Source: UBA7328 sp965247965
Lineage (GTDB): Bacteria; Bacteroidota; Bacteroidia; Chitinophagales; Saprospiraceae
Direction: 5' to 3'
DNA: 64,000 bases
Assembly: GCA_965247965.1 (NCBI GenBank)
Contig: OZ252053.1
Location: 1,612,001-1,676,000, forward strand
In this document: in pieces, positions 45,062 to 54,441 of the stretch
Numbering within the stretch: position 1 is the stretch's first letter
How the letters are laid out: each line of letters opens with the position of its first letter
The notes under the pieces: generated by a model
What the model was told of the DNA's origin: nothing
Seen by the model: only the letters and a program-made list of their open reading frames with translations
Database searches by the model: none
Translations under genes and position numbers: made by a program

Positions 45062-47602
45062 ATGCGACTGCGATTATCATACATTTTTTTGATTTCCCTT
45101 ATTACTTGTTTCAACGCCTGTGGTCCTAACCTGCCTGCCGATGTCGCTCACGCATACCAGCAGCTCCCTGATGAAATAGATTTTAATTTTCATGTCCGTC
45201 CTATTCTGTCCGATCGTTGTTCACGCTGCCATGGACCGGATGAAAAAGTCCGCAAGGCTGACCTACGACTGGACAAAGAAGAAACTGCATTTGCTAAATT
45301 ATCCGAAAGTTCCGGATTCGCATTTGTTCCTGGCAAACCCGATCAGAGTGTGGCCGTACACAAAATATTGAGTACGGATTCTGAGATAAAGATGCCGCCT
45401 CCTGAGTCCAAAATGAGCTTGACTGCGCAAGAAAAAGCTACGATTGTTAAGTGGATCGAACAAGGTGCGGAATGGAAGCAACACTGGTCCTTCATTGCTC
45501 CGGAAAAAGCAGAATTGCCGGTTGTAGAAGATTTGGAATGGAGCCGCAACCCTATAGATCGCTTTATTCTGGCCCGTCTTGAACGGGAAGGTATTCATTC
45601 TTCAGAAGAAGCCGGAAAAGAAAATCTCATTCGCAGGCTCACATTGGATTTAACAGGCCTTCCTCCCGACCTGGAAGAGATCGACAATTTTCTTGTTGAT
45701 CACCGTGAGGAAGCGTACGAACAAGTAGTCGACCGTCTGCTGTCATCCCTTAAATTCGGTGAGCGCTGGAGCTGGGATTGGCTGGATGCTGCTCGCTATG
45801 CGGATACTAATGGCTTTCAAAATGATCCCGAACGGAAAATGTGGCCCTGGCGGGACTGGGTAATCCAGGTCATAAACGATAATATGCCCTACGATCAATT
45901 CACGGTAGAACAACTCGCAGGCGACTTGATACCGGATGGTTCCACTAGTCAAATTATTGCAACCGGTTTCAACCGCAATCACACCTACAACGGCGAAGGG
46001 GGCCGCATACCGGAAGAAACGCGGGTAGAAAATGTTTTTGACCGTGTGGAAACCATGGGAACCATTTGGCTGGGTTTAACATTGACCTGTACGCGCTGCC
46101 ACGATCACAAATTTGATCCGCTTACCCAACAGGAGTATTATCAGTTCTTCGACTATTTCAATCAGACATCTGAAGCCGGTGAAAATGGCAATGGTATGAT
46201 CAAACCTGTGTTAGATCTAAGTCCCCCGCTGGAAATAGAAGAACTTAAGGAATTACAAAAATATGTTGATGAAATTAGTGAAAATGTCGAAGCACATGAA
46301 TCAATAATTTTTCCTCATGAAGAGGGACAATCACCTGCCGAATCTCCTGCTGCAGCGAATTTAGTAGGAGATAATTTACTTGCACTCAGCACGACCCCGT
46401 CGAAGAGAGGCAACTTTGGTATTGATTTGCTTAAAGAAGTATACAAGAATGTAGATGTGGTCTACACCAACCTTTTGGTAATATTAAAAGATGCCATAGC
46501 AAATCGAAACAAAGCCGAAAGTGACAATCTACAGGTTATGATCATGGATGAGTTGGATCAGCCTAGGACCAGTTTTATTTTGCAACGCGGAGCCTACGAC
46601 AAACACGGGGAGGAAGTGACCCTCGGTGTTCCGAGTGTATTGCCAACGCTTCCTGACAATGCCCCTGCAAATCGCCTGGGATTGGCCAATTGGATTGTTT
46701 CTCCTGATCATCCATTGACCGCTCGGGTAACTGTCAATCGTTTCTGGCAGTCTTTTTTTGGCAATGGATTGGTCAAGTCTACGGACGATTTCGGTGTCCA
46801 GGGAGATAAACCTTCTCATCCGGAGTTGCTCGATTGGCTGGCTGTGGATTTTATAAAAAGTGACTGGGATGTGAAGGCACTATTTAAAAAAATAGTAATG
46901 AGTGCCACGTATCGACAATCCTCTAAAATCAGGGCAGAATTGCTGGAAAAAGATCCGGACAACCGATTATTGGCAAGAAGCTCAAGGTATAGACTTCCAT
47001 CATGGATGTTGCGGGACAATGCTTTGTTCATAAGTGGATTATTGGTAGATAGTATCGGGGGATCACCAGTAAATCCGTACCAACCGGCAGGCATTTGGGA
47101 AGAAGCCACATTCGGAGTAAAAAAGTTTGAACAGGATCACGGAAATGATCTTTACCGGCGCACACTTTACACGTTTTGGCGCCGAATTGTAGGCCCTACC
47201 ATGCTTTTTGATAATTCACCGCGTCAGGTATGTTCCGTTAAACCTTCGCGCACCAATACCCCTTTGCACGCATTGACTACCCTCAACGACGTAACATTTG
47301 TAGAGGCCTCACGGGTTATGGCTGAAAGAATAATGGCGATGTCCGGAAAAGACGATGAAAGAATAGATCTTGCCTTTCGATTGGCGACTTCTCGATTTCC
47401 CAATACCGAAGAGAAGGCAGTATTGACTGAAGGTCTGCAAAAACTTAAAAACAAGTTTGAAAATCAACACAGTGACGCAGAGAAATTGACTCGCGTGGGA
47501 GAATACCGCACAAATCATAAGTTGGAGGTAAAAGAGCATGCAGCATATACTGCTTTTTGTTCGATGATATTAAATTTGGATGAAACGATTACGAAGCAAT
47601 GA
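45062..47602 (+). CDS. PSCyt1-DUF1549-DUF1553 cytochrome-like lipoprotein
   Basis: This 846-residue protein has a lipoprotein signal with Cys20 (SLITCFNAC) and a heme-binding motif CSRCH at Cys53 in a PSCyt1 domain (HVRPILSDRC, KMPPPESKMSLT). DUF1549 follows (LTLDLTGLPPDLEEID, RYADTNGFQNDPERKMWPWR, and a second CxxCH in CTRCHDHKFDP), then DUF1553 (NRLGLANWIVS, TARVTVNRFWQSFFGNGL, VMSATYRQSS, RTNTPLHALTTLNDVTFVEA). It lacks the LamG domain of the other two. It is followed at 8 bp by a DUF1501 gene, its usual partner. A redox or glycan-related surface role is suspected for these pairs but is not established. Confidence 0.9.
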   Translation: MRLRLSYIFLISLITCFNACGPNLPADVAHAYQQLPDEIDFNFHVRPILSDRCSRCHGPDEKVRKADLRLDKEETAFAKLSESSGFAFVPGKPDQSVAVHKILSTDSEIKMPPPESKMSLTAQEKATIVKWIEQGAEWKQHWSFIAPEKAELPVVEDLEWSRNPIDRFILARLEREGIHSSEEAGKENLIRRLTLDLTGLPPDLEEIDNFLVDHREEAYEQVVDRLLSSLKFGERWSWDWLDAARYADTNGFQNDPERKMWPWRDWVIQVINDNMPYDQFTVEQLAGDLIPDGSTSQIIATGFNRNHTYNGEGGRIPEETRVENVFDRVETMGTIWLGLTLTCTRCHDHKFDPLTQQEYYQFFDYFNQTSEAGENGNGMIKPVLDLSPPLEIEELKELQKYVDEISENVEAHESIIFPHEEGQSPAESPAAANLVGDNLLALSTTPSKRGNFGIDLLKEVYKNVDVVYTNLLVILKDAIANRNKAESDNLQVMIMDELDQPRTSFILQRGAYDKHGEEVTLGVPSVLPTLPDNAPANRLGLANWIVSPDHPLTARVTVNRFWQSFFGNGLVKSTDDFGVQGDKPSHPELLDWLAVDFIKSDWDVKALFKKIVMSATYRQSSKIRAELLEKDPDNRLLARSSRYRLPSWMLRDNALFISGLLVDSIGGSPVNPYQPAGIWEEATFGVKKFEQDHGNDLYRRTLYTFWRRIVGPTMLFDNSPRQVCSVKPSRTNTPLHALTTLNDVTFVEASRVMAERIMAMSGKDDERIDLAFRLATSRFPNTEEKAVLTEGLQKLKNKFENQHSDAEKLTRVGEYRTNHKLEVKEHAAYTAFCSMILNLDETITKQ

Positions 47603-47609
47603 GCCTAGT

Positions 47610-49076
47610 ATGAATAGTGTATATAATTACAATGCGTCAATTACAAGACGCCATTTTTTTGGGGAAATGGCCCTCGGAATAGGTACAGCAGCCTTGGGTA
47701 CTTTAATGAATCCTCCCAGGCTTGGCGCCATGGGATCCCGGAATTATGGTGATACCGGTATAGCCGGACTACCTCATTTTGCTCCAAAAGCTAAACGGGT
47801 AATTTATTTGTTTCAGAACGGAGCCCCATCGCATGTCGATCTTTTTGATTACAAACCTGCTCTCAAACAATGGCACGGTCGTCAAATACCGGATGAATTG
47901 ACAAAGGGAAAGCGCTTTAGTACGATGACCGGGAAACAGGCTAATCGACCATTGTTGTCCGAGATTGCACCGTTCAGACAATGGGGAGAGAGCGGTGCAT
48001 GGGTCTGTGATTTCATGCCACATACCGCTGGAATTGTTGATGACCTCTGTTTTATCAAATCCATATACACCGAACAGGTCAATCACGCTCCGGCCATTAC
48101 GTTTTTTCTTACAGGAGCAGAAATGCCAGGACGACCGAGTATGGGTGCCTGGTTGACTTATGGTCTGGGCAATACCGCAGAAGACCTCCCAGCATTTGTG
48201 GTTATGACTTCCAGGGACAAAGAAGCCAGCTGCGGGCAAATCTTTTATGACTATTATTGGGGCAGCGGCTTTCTGCCAACAGAATTCCAAGGTGTCAAAT
48301 TCAGAGGTGGAGGTGATCCCGTACTCTACCTTAAAAACCCGGATGGAATGAGCCGACAAACGCGAAGAGATATCCTGAACAGTATTGAAAAACTCAATGA
48401 AATCAACCTGGAAGAATATGGTGATCCGGAAATAGCTACACGGATAGCACAATACGAAATGTCCTATAAGATGCAGATGAGTGTTCCGGAATTAACCGAT
48501 TTTTCAGATGAACCTCAATACATATTGGACATGTATGGTCCGGACGTTCTACTTCAGGGAAGCTTTGCGTACAATTGTCTTATGGCACGCCGATTGGTCG
48601 AGCGCGGCGTAAGCTTTGTGCAGTGTATGCATGCCGGCTGGGATCAGCACAGAAATCTATCATACCAATTCGAGACCCAATGCCGGGATACAGACGCTCC
48701 AAGTGCGGCCTTGGTTAAAGACCTGAAACAACGCGGTCTGCTGGAAGATACCCTGGTCATTTGGGGTGGTGAATTTGGCCGGACACCCTTCCTTCAAGGG
48801 GTGATCAGTGATAGAGAGAATTGGGGACGCGACCATCATCCTTATGTGTTCACCATATGGATGGCTGGAGGAGGTGTAAAAGCCGGACTCACTTATGGGG
48901 CTTCGGACGAATTTGGTTTCAATCCGGCCCGGGACAAAGTCCATGTACATGATTTTCAGGCAACTATCCTTCACCTGCTTGGTATAGACCATGAACGCTT
49001 CATTTTTCGTCACCAGGGAAGAAAGTACCGACTGACCGACGTGCACGGCGAAACGGTGCATGGCGTCCTTGCTTGA
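47610..49076 (+). CDS. DUF1501 protein with Tat signal
   Basis: The start at 47610 places the twin-arginine motif (SITRRHFFGEMALG) near residue 10, followed by a hydrophobic stretch; an ATG at 47580 overlapping the preceding gene would add 10 residues. The mature protein (about 450 residues) has VIYLFQNGAPSHVDLFDYKP, DDLCFIKSIYTE, NHAPAITFFLTG, SMGAWLTYGLG, LVIWGGEFGRTPF and DHHPYVFTIWMAGGGVK. It is a sulfatase-like (alkaline-phosphatase fold) protein without the formylglycine cysteine motif. It is exported folded through Tat. It pairs with the cytochrome-like protein upstream; biochemical activity is unknown. Confidence 0.9.
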   Translation: MNSVYNYNASITRRHFFGEMALGIGTAALGTLMNPPRLGAMGSRNYGDTGIAGLPHFAPKAKRVIYLFQNGAPSHVDLFDYKPALKQWHGRQIPDELTKGKRFSTMTGKQANRPLLSEIAPFRQWGESGAWVCDFMPHTAGIVDDLCFIKSIYTEQVNHAPAITFFLTGAEMPGRPSMGAWLTYGLGNTAEDLPAFVVMTSRDKEASCGQIFYDYYWGSGFLPTEFQGVKFRGGGDPVLYLKNPDGMSRQTRRDILNSIEKLNEINLEEYGDPEIATRIAQYEMSYKMQMSVPELTDFSDEPQYILDMYGPDVLLQGSFAYNCLMARRLVERGVSFVQCMHAGWDQHRNLSYQFETQCRDTDAPSAALVKDLKQRGLLEDTLVIWGGEFGRTPFLQGVISDRENWGRDHHPYVFTIWMAGGGVKAGLTYGASDEFGFNPARDKVHVHDFQATILHLLGIDHERFIFRHQGRKYRLTDVHGETVHGVLA

Positions 49077-49279
49077 TTCGGGTAATTCATCAGCATCATA
49101 AATCTTTGATAAAGGGTGGCGGAGGGAGGAAAAAGCGATCGACAGCCTTTTCGAGAAATCAATTAGCAACGGGTTATAGAAGAAATGCTCTGCTATCAGT
49201 CTTTTATTTTTTTATATTTGCTAAATTCAAAAATTGGAATCATTGTATTAATGCAACTGCTTCTACTTAATTAGAACAA

Positions 49280-52200
49280 TTGAGGATAAGATCGACAAAA
49301 ATCAGTAGTTGGTTCGCTTGTCTATCAATGCTTGCGGCCTTTTCTTGCAGCCTGGAATTGCCACCGGATGTTCAAGAGGCCTATCACGAGCTCCCGGAAA
49401 AGATTGATTTCAATTTTCATATCAAACCCATTCTCTCTGATCGATGCTACAAATGCCACGGACCGGATGACAATGCCCGTAAAGTCGATCTCAGACTCGA
49501 TCTGAAAGAAATGGCTTTCGCCAAATTGAAAGAATCAAAAGGTCATGCCTTTGTTAAGGGCAATGTTTCCAAAAGTATAGCCTGGCGAAGGATCACCTCT
49601 AACGATCCCGATTTTCATATGCCTCCTCCGGAATCCAAACTTAGTCTTTCCATTGAAGAAAAGGCCCTGATCACAAAATGGATAAAGCAGGGAGCCGAAT
49701 GGAAAGAACACTGGGCTTTTATTCCTCCCGACAAACCAAATATTCCCCAGGTTGAGGGGAAAACCCTAAATGCTATCGACAACTTCGTACTACGAAAAGT
49801 AGAGGAAAATGATCTCAGCCCTTCAATGGAAGCAGATAAAGAGCGACTGATCAGAAGGGTAACAGTTGATTTGACTGGCCTTCCTCCAACACTTAAAGAA
49901 ATAGATGAATTTCTTGCAGACAAATCTGATCAAGCTTATGAGAAGCTGGTGGATCGGCTTTTGGACACAGATGCACATGCCGAACGGATGGCTATGGAAT
50001 GGATGGATGTGGCCCGGTACGCCGATTCTCATGGCCTGCATGCCGATGGCTGGCGACTGATGTGGCCCTGGCGTGATTGGGTAATCAAGGCTTTCAAAAA
50101 CAATCTGCCTTACGATGATTTTGTCACGTGGCAAATTGCAGGGGATTTGTTGCCCAATGCCACTATCGAACAAAAACTCGCTACAGCCTTCCACCGAAAT
50201 CATGAAATGACCGCCGAAGGGGGAATAGTACCCGAAGAGTTCAGGGTCAAATATGTCCTGGACCGAACCTATACTACGGCAACTGCTTTCCTGGGTTTAA
50301 CCATGGAATGTGCTACCTGTCATGATCATAAATTCGATCCGATCTCGCAGAAGGAGCTCTATCAAATGTCATCATTCTTCAACAACGTCAACGAACTTGG
50401 GATGACAGGAGATGATGGCAATTATGGGCCAATGATGCTACTACCGGATCCCGAGACGCAGGAAGTAATATCGGGCTTGGACGATAAGATTGAAAATACC
50501 AGGGAACAACTGAAATTGACCGAAGAGCAAGTTGCTTCAACTATTGACTTTGTAGAAATGATAGCGTCAAAGCCAACAAAACTTCCAACTCCTGATGGCC
50601 ATTATCCTTTTGACCGGATGGCCGAACGAACCGATGAATACCGTTATACTAAGGGCGGGAGATTTGGTAATAATCAAAGCAATCGAATTCAGAATCCCTT
50701 CGCCCAAAACCTGGATAACAATACCAGATCTCAGGCCACCTTGGGAGTTGAAATGGTAAATGGGAAAAAAGGCAAGGCCCTCCGATTCGATGATGATTTC
50801 GATCTGGTGAGACTTAAGGACATGGGTATTTTTGAATTGTCCGAAGGATTTTCTGCCGGTGGCTGGATCCGAACTGAAAAAAGCGGTGAGCACCAGGGAA
50901 TCATGGGTAACTTCGGTGGTAAGAACAGCACCTGGCGTGGTTGGATATTTTACCTGGATACACTTAACAGGTTGGCCGTGCGGTTACTTAGCTCGCCTCC
51001 GCACAATTACCTGCATGTAACCTCGGGGATATCGCTTCCCAACAACGAATGGCACCACGTCTTTTTCACTTACGATGGCTCCTCCAAAGCCAAAGGCCTG
51101 AGACTTTTCATAAATGGCAGAGAAGCTGAATCCGACATTGGCTTCGACCAGCTTTATAAGTCCATCAAACCAGTTACCCCTAACGAGTCCGCGCTCGTCC
51201 CGGTTCAGAACCCTTGGAAGCTCCAGGATCGGCCCCTTTCACTAGGTGTCGTTGGGGGGCAGTTTTTTTATCTGGACAATGGAGCGTTGAAGGGGAGTCT
51301 GGATAATATTAAGATCTTTCATCAATACCTGACTGCGGTCGAAGTGCAACGCTTATTCGATCAAGAAAACCGGTCCAAGGCTAGTCCAATATCCGATTTC
51401 GACGAAGACCAACTCCTGGACCATTACCTGCAGCGATACTCTTCGAAATACATCCGACTCAAGGAAGACCTTGAACGATTGAGTACCAAACGTGTAGATC
51501 TCCTGGAAAATATAATTGAGGTGATGGTGATGCAGGAGGCCCCGACACCTAGAAAGACATTTGTTCTCAATAGGGGTCAATATAATTCGCCGACCGAGGA
51601 AGTTGGGCCGGCAATGCCCGAAAAAATTCTTCCATTTTCTGAAGATCTGCCCAAAAACCGGCTTGGGTTGGCTCAATGGCTATTCGATGTTCAAAATCCA
51701 TTGACTGCCAGGGTAACGGTGAATCGATATTGGCAAATGATCTTTGGCCGGGGAATCGTAGAAACACCCCACGATTTTGGCAGCCAGGGAGCCCTGCCTT
51801 CTCATCCGCAGCTTCTGGATTGGTTGGCGATTCACTTTGTTGAATCAGGCCTGTCCCGCACCGAGCCAGGCGAGCGTCGGGGCCCGTCCCGTACCGATCC
51901 CGGTTATGCGGGAGACCGTCGGGGTTGGAATGTCAGAGAATTAATAAAGTTAATGGTTCTATCTGCGACTTACCGTCAATCTTCTGTGGCTACTGAAGAG
52001 CATATGGAGAAGGATGCAAATAACATTTATTTAGCTCGCGGACCTAGTTATCGTCTTCAGGCGGAAATCATAAGAGATAACGCCCTTGCTGCCAGTGGTT
52101 TGTTGAATCGGCAAGTAGGCGGTGCGAGCGTAAAACCATACCAACCGGAAGGGCTGTGGCAGGAGAAAAATGAGTTTTCAAAGATCTTGTTAACCTATAA

Positions 52201-52681
52201 GGCTGATCAGGGTACTAAACTTTATCGAAGGAGCATGTACACTTTTATTCGTCGTACATCCCCACCACCAGCCATGACGACATTCGATGCTCCAACGAGG
52301 GCGGTATGTACAGTTAAAAGAGAAAATACGAATACACCCCTACAGGCCCTGGTTTTACTCAACGACCCCCAATTTGTAGAAGCTGCCAGGGTTTTAGCTG
52401 AGCGGATGCAGAAAGAAGGGGGAGAAAAGCTGGAAGAGCAGACCAGGTATGCATTTAGCCTCGTTACCGGAAGGCAACCTTCATCGACTGAACTTGATTT
52501 GCTAATAGAACAATACCAAACCGAGGCCAAAAGATTCGAAGAAGATCCGAAAAGCGCCGTGGAATTGCTCAATGTAGGAGAATACGCCTTTGATGAGAAT
52601 TTAGACAAAACACGTACTGCCGCCTTAGCTATGGTAGCGAGTACAATTATTAATCATGATGAAGCTTATATGAAACGGTGA
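49280..52681 (+). CDS. PSCyt1-DUF1549-LamG-DUF1553 lipoprotein
   Basis: This 1133-residue protein starts at TTG 49280, giving a lipoprotein signal (MLAAFSCS); an ATG at 49328 would remove most of the signal. The PSCyt1 heme motif CYKCH starts at Cys56, and a second CxxCH lies in CATCHDHKFDP of DUF1549. A LamG-like lectin domain sits at about 470-690 (GWIRTEKSGEHQGIMGNFGG, WHHVFFTYDGSSKAKGLRLF). DUF1553 closes the protein. Between FVESG and WNVRELIK is an in-frame insert of 25 residues (SRTEPGERRG, PSRTDPGYAGDRRG) absent from the 45062 paralogue. It forms a unit with the DUF1501 gene at 52906. Confidence 0.9.
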   Translation: MRIRSTKISSWFACLSMLAAFSCSLELPPDVQEAYHELPEKIDFNFHIKPILSDRCYKCHGPDDNARKVDLRLDLKEMAFAKLKESKGHAFVKGNVSKSIAWRRITSNDPDFHMPPPESKLSLSIEEKALITKWIKQGAEWKEHWAFIPPDKPNIPQVEGKTLNAIDNFVLRKVEENDLSPSMEADKERLIRRVTVDLTGLPPTLKEIDEFLADKSDQAYEKLVDRLLDTDAHAERMAMEWMDVARYADSHGLHADGWRLMWPWRDWVIKAFKNNLPYDDFVTWQIAGDLLPNATIEQKLATAFHRNHEMTAEGGIVPEEFRVKYVLDRTYTTATAFLGLTMECATCHDHKFDPISQKELYQMSSFFNNVNELGMTGDDGNYGPMMLLPDPETQEVISGLDDKIENTREQLKLTEEQVASTIDFVEMIASKPTKLPTPDGHYPFDRMAERTDEYRYTKGGRFGNNQSNRIQNPFAQNLDNNTRSQATLGVEMVNGKKGKALRFDDDFDLVRLKDMGIFELSEGFSAGGWIRTEKSGEHQGIMGNFGGKNSTWRGWIFYLDTLNRLAVRLLSSPPHNYLHVTSGISLPNNEWHHVFFTYDGSSKAKGLRLFINGREAESDIGFDQLYKSIKPVTPNESALVPVQNPWKLQDRPLSLGVVGGQFFYLDNGALKGSLDNIKIFHQYLTAVEVQRLFDQENRSKASPISDFDEDQLLDHYLQRYSSKYIRLKEDLERLSTKRVDLLENIIEVMVMQEAPTPRKTFVLNRGQYNSPTEEVGPAMPEKILPFSEDLPKNRLGLAQWLFDVQNPLTARVTVNRYWQMIFGRGIVETPHDFGSQGALPSHPQLLDWLAIHFVESGLSRTEPGERRGPSRTDPGYAGDRRGWNVRELIKLMVLSATYRQSSVATEEHMEKDANNIYLARGPSYRLQAEIIRDNALAASGLLNRQVGGASVKPYQPEGLWQEKNEFSKILLTYKADQGTKLYRRSMYTFIRRTSPPPAMTTFDAPTRAVCTVKRENTNTPLQALVLLNDPQFVEAARVLAERMQKEGGEKLEEQTRYAFSLVTGRQPSSTELDLLIEQYQTEAKRFEEDPKSAVELLNVGEYAFDENLDKTRTAALAMVASTIINHDEAYMKR
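51851..51925. repeat. Palindromic repeat inserted in frame in DUF1553 gene
   Basis: Two tandem related blocks (CTGTCCCGCACCGAGCC...CGTCGGGG and CCGTCCCGTACCGATCCC...CGTCGGGG) encode the extra 25 residues. Each has CCCG and CGGG arms. The broken paralogue carries one block at the same site (43330-43356 plus 43594-43608). The 45062 paralogue has none. Confidence 0.65.
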
Positions 52682-52683
52682 GG

Positions 52684-52722
52684 ACGGCCTACGGTTGACG
52701 GCAGACGGTGGACGGTTTTCGA
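52684..52722. repeat. GACGG-type intergenic repeat
   Basis: Tandem units of the form ACGGCAGACGGTGGACGG follow directly after the gene at 49280. The complement recurs inside the coding region of the DUF1501 gene at 53026-53072, and a short version (ACGGCAGACGGTTGACGG) lies at 59825-59842 after susC3. A partial inverse (GCGGTCCACCGTTAAA) is at 52879-52894. Confidence 0.75.
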
Positions 52723-52905
52723 AATTGTATTGAATATCAAAGTTATTTTTTGAGCACATATAAGATTAAAAACTGAAAGGAAACTTCAAAAATCCTAAAG
52801 TTTGGCCGATATTATCAATTTTTATCGCGATGGTATAACGCAACCAATTTTTTGTAAAATTGTGGAAAGCAGCCTATTGGCGGTCCACCGTTAAAATTTT
52901 ATCTC

Positions 52906-54369
52906 ATGAGTTGTTGTAATAATTATATAAAAATCCATAGCCGTAGAGATTTCCTAACCAAGTCCGCCATGGGCTTTGGCGCATTAGGATTATCTACTCT
53001 ACTAAGTGCTTCAGAGTATAATTCACTGTCTGCCGTAAGCCGTCCACCGTCTGCCGTTGGCCGTCCGCCGTCATTACCCCATTTTCAATCCAAAGCCAAT
53101 AGAGTCATCTATATGTTTCAAAGCGGCGCGCCTTCGCAATTGGATTTGTTCGATTACAAACCTCTTTTGAATAAAATGAACGGTGAGGAATTGCCCGAAT
53201 CAGTCCGACAGGGTCAGCGATTGACGGGGATGACAGCCGGGCAGCGATCCTTCCCTCTTGCAGGATCTCAGTTTGCTTTCAAACAACTGGGGGAAACCGG
53301 CTCATGGATGAGCGAACTACTACCGCACCAGTCAAAGATTGTGGATGAGTTATGTTTTATTAAGTCCATGTTCACCGAGGCGATCAATCACGACCCTGCA
53401 GCTACTTTTATTCAGACCGGATCACAATTTCCGGGACGACCGGCTATAGGCTCCTGGATTGATTACGGATTGGGCAGCGACAATGAAAACTTACCCTCAT
53501 TCATTGTACTTGTAACCAAGGGCAAAGGGGGACAGCCATTGTACGCCCGTCTTTGGGGGAACGGCTTCTTACCATCGCAGCACCAAGGGGTTCAATTCAG
53601 GGCAGGGAAAGATGCGGTTCTCTATCTCACCAATCCGCCCGGGGTCAAGGCAGATGCCAGGGGCCGGCAAATAGATTATTTGAAAAAATTACAGGAAGAG
53701 CAGTTTAAGAAATTTAACGATCCTGAGATTGAAGCGAGGATTGCCCAGTATGAGATGGCATTTCGCATGCAAACCTCGGTTCCTGAAATCACCGATACCT
53801 CAGATGAGCCCGATTATATCTACGATCTGTATGGCCCTGATTCCAGGATTCCCGGGACCTATGCTGCCAATTGTCTACTGGCCCGACGATTAGCTGAAAA
53901 GGGGGTGAAATTCATACAACTCTATCACCGGGGATGGGACCACCACAACAATCTTCCGGATAACATTAAGGTACAGTGCAGGGAAACCGACCAGCCTTCA
54001 GCAGCGCTTCTGATTGATCTGAAACAGCGAGGTTTGCTGGATGATACGCTTTTGATATGGGGCGGTGAATTTGGTCGAACCAATTATTCACAGGGTAAGC
54101 TCACGGTGGACAATTACGGCCGGGATCATCATCCCAGATGTTTTTCCATTTGGATGGCTGGAGCCGGGGTAAGAAAGGGGTATACTCATGGTGCCACTGA
54201 CGATTTTGGGTATAACCTTGTCCGGGGTCCGGTACATATTCACGATTTTCAAGCTACTTTGATGCACCTCTTGGGCATTGATCATGAGCAATTCACATAC
54301 AAATTCCAGGGGAGGCGTTATAGGCTGACAGATGTCCATGGTGAAGTAGTTCACAACATTTTAGCGTGA
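52906..54369 (+). CDS. DUF1501 protein with Tat signal
   Basis: This 487-residue protein has a twin-arginine motif HSRRDFLTKSAMGFG near residue 11. It shows the DUF1501 blocks VIYMFQSGAPSQLDLFDYKP, DELCFIKSMFTEAINHDPAA, GSWIDYGLG, LLIWGGEFGRTNYS and DHHPRCFSIWMAGAGVR. The linker after the signal contains AVSRPPSAVGRPPS, encoded by an in-frame copy of the GACGG-type repeat. It is otherwise a close paralogue of the protein at 47610 and is expected in the periplasm. It partners the gene ending at 52681. Confidence 0.9.
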   Translation: MSCCNNYIKIHSRRDFLTKSAMGFGALGLSTLLSASEYNSLSAVSRPPSAVGRPPSLPHFQSKANRVIYMFQSGAPSQLDLFDYKPLLNKMNGEELPESVRQGQRLTGMTAGQRSFPLAGSQFAFKQLGETGSWMSELLPHQSKIVDELCFIKSMFTEAINHDPAATFIQTGSQFPGRPAIGSWIDYGLGSDNENLPSFIVLVTKGKGGQPLYARLWGNGFLPSQHQGVQFRAGKDAVLYLTNPPGVKADARGRQIDYLKKLQEEQFKKFNDPEIEARIAQYEMAFRMQTSVPEITDTSDEPDYIYDLYGPDSRIPGTYAANCLLARRLAEKGVKFIQLYHRGWDHHNNLPDNIKVQCRETDQPSAALLIDLKQRGLLDDTLLIWGGEFGRTNYSQGKLTVDNYGRDHHPRCFSIWMAGAGVRKGYTHGATDDFGYNLVRGPVHIHDFQATLMHLLGIDHEQFTYKFQGRRYRLTDVHGEVVHNILA

Positions 54370-54441
54370 CAGTGCGCCCATGAAGTACGATGACTTCGTG
54401 GCACGATATAAAGTACGGCGCCTTCATGGCAAACCATGAGT

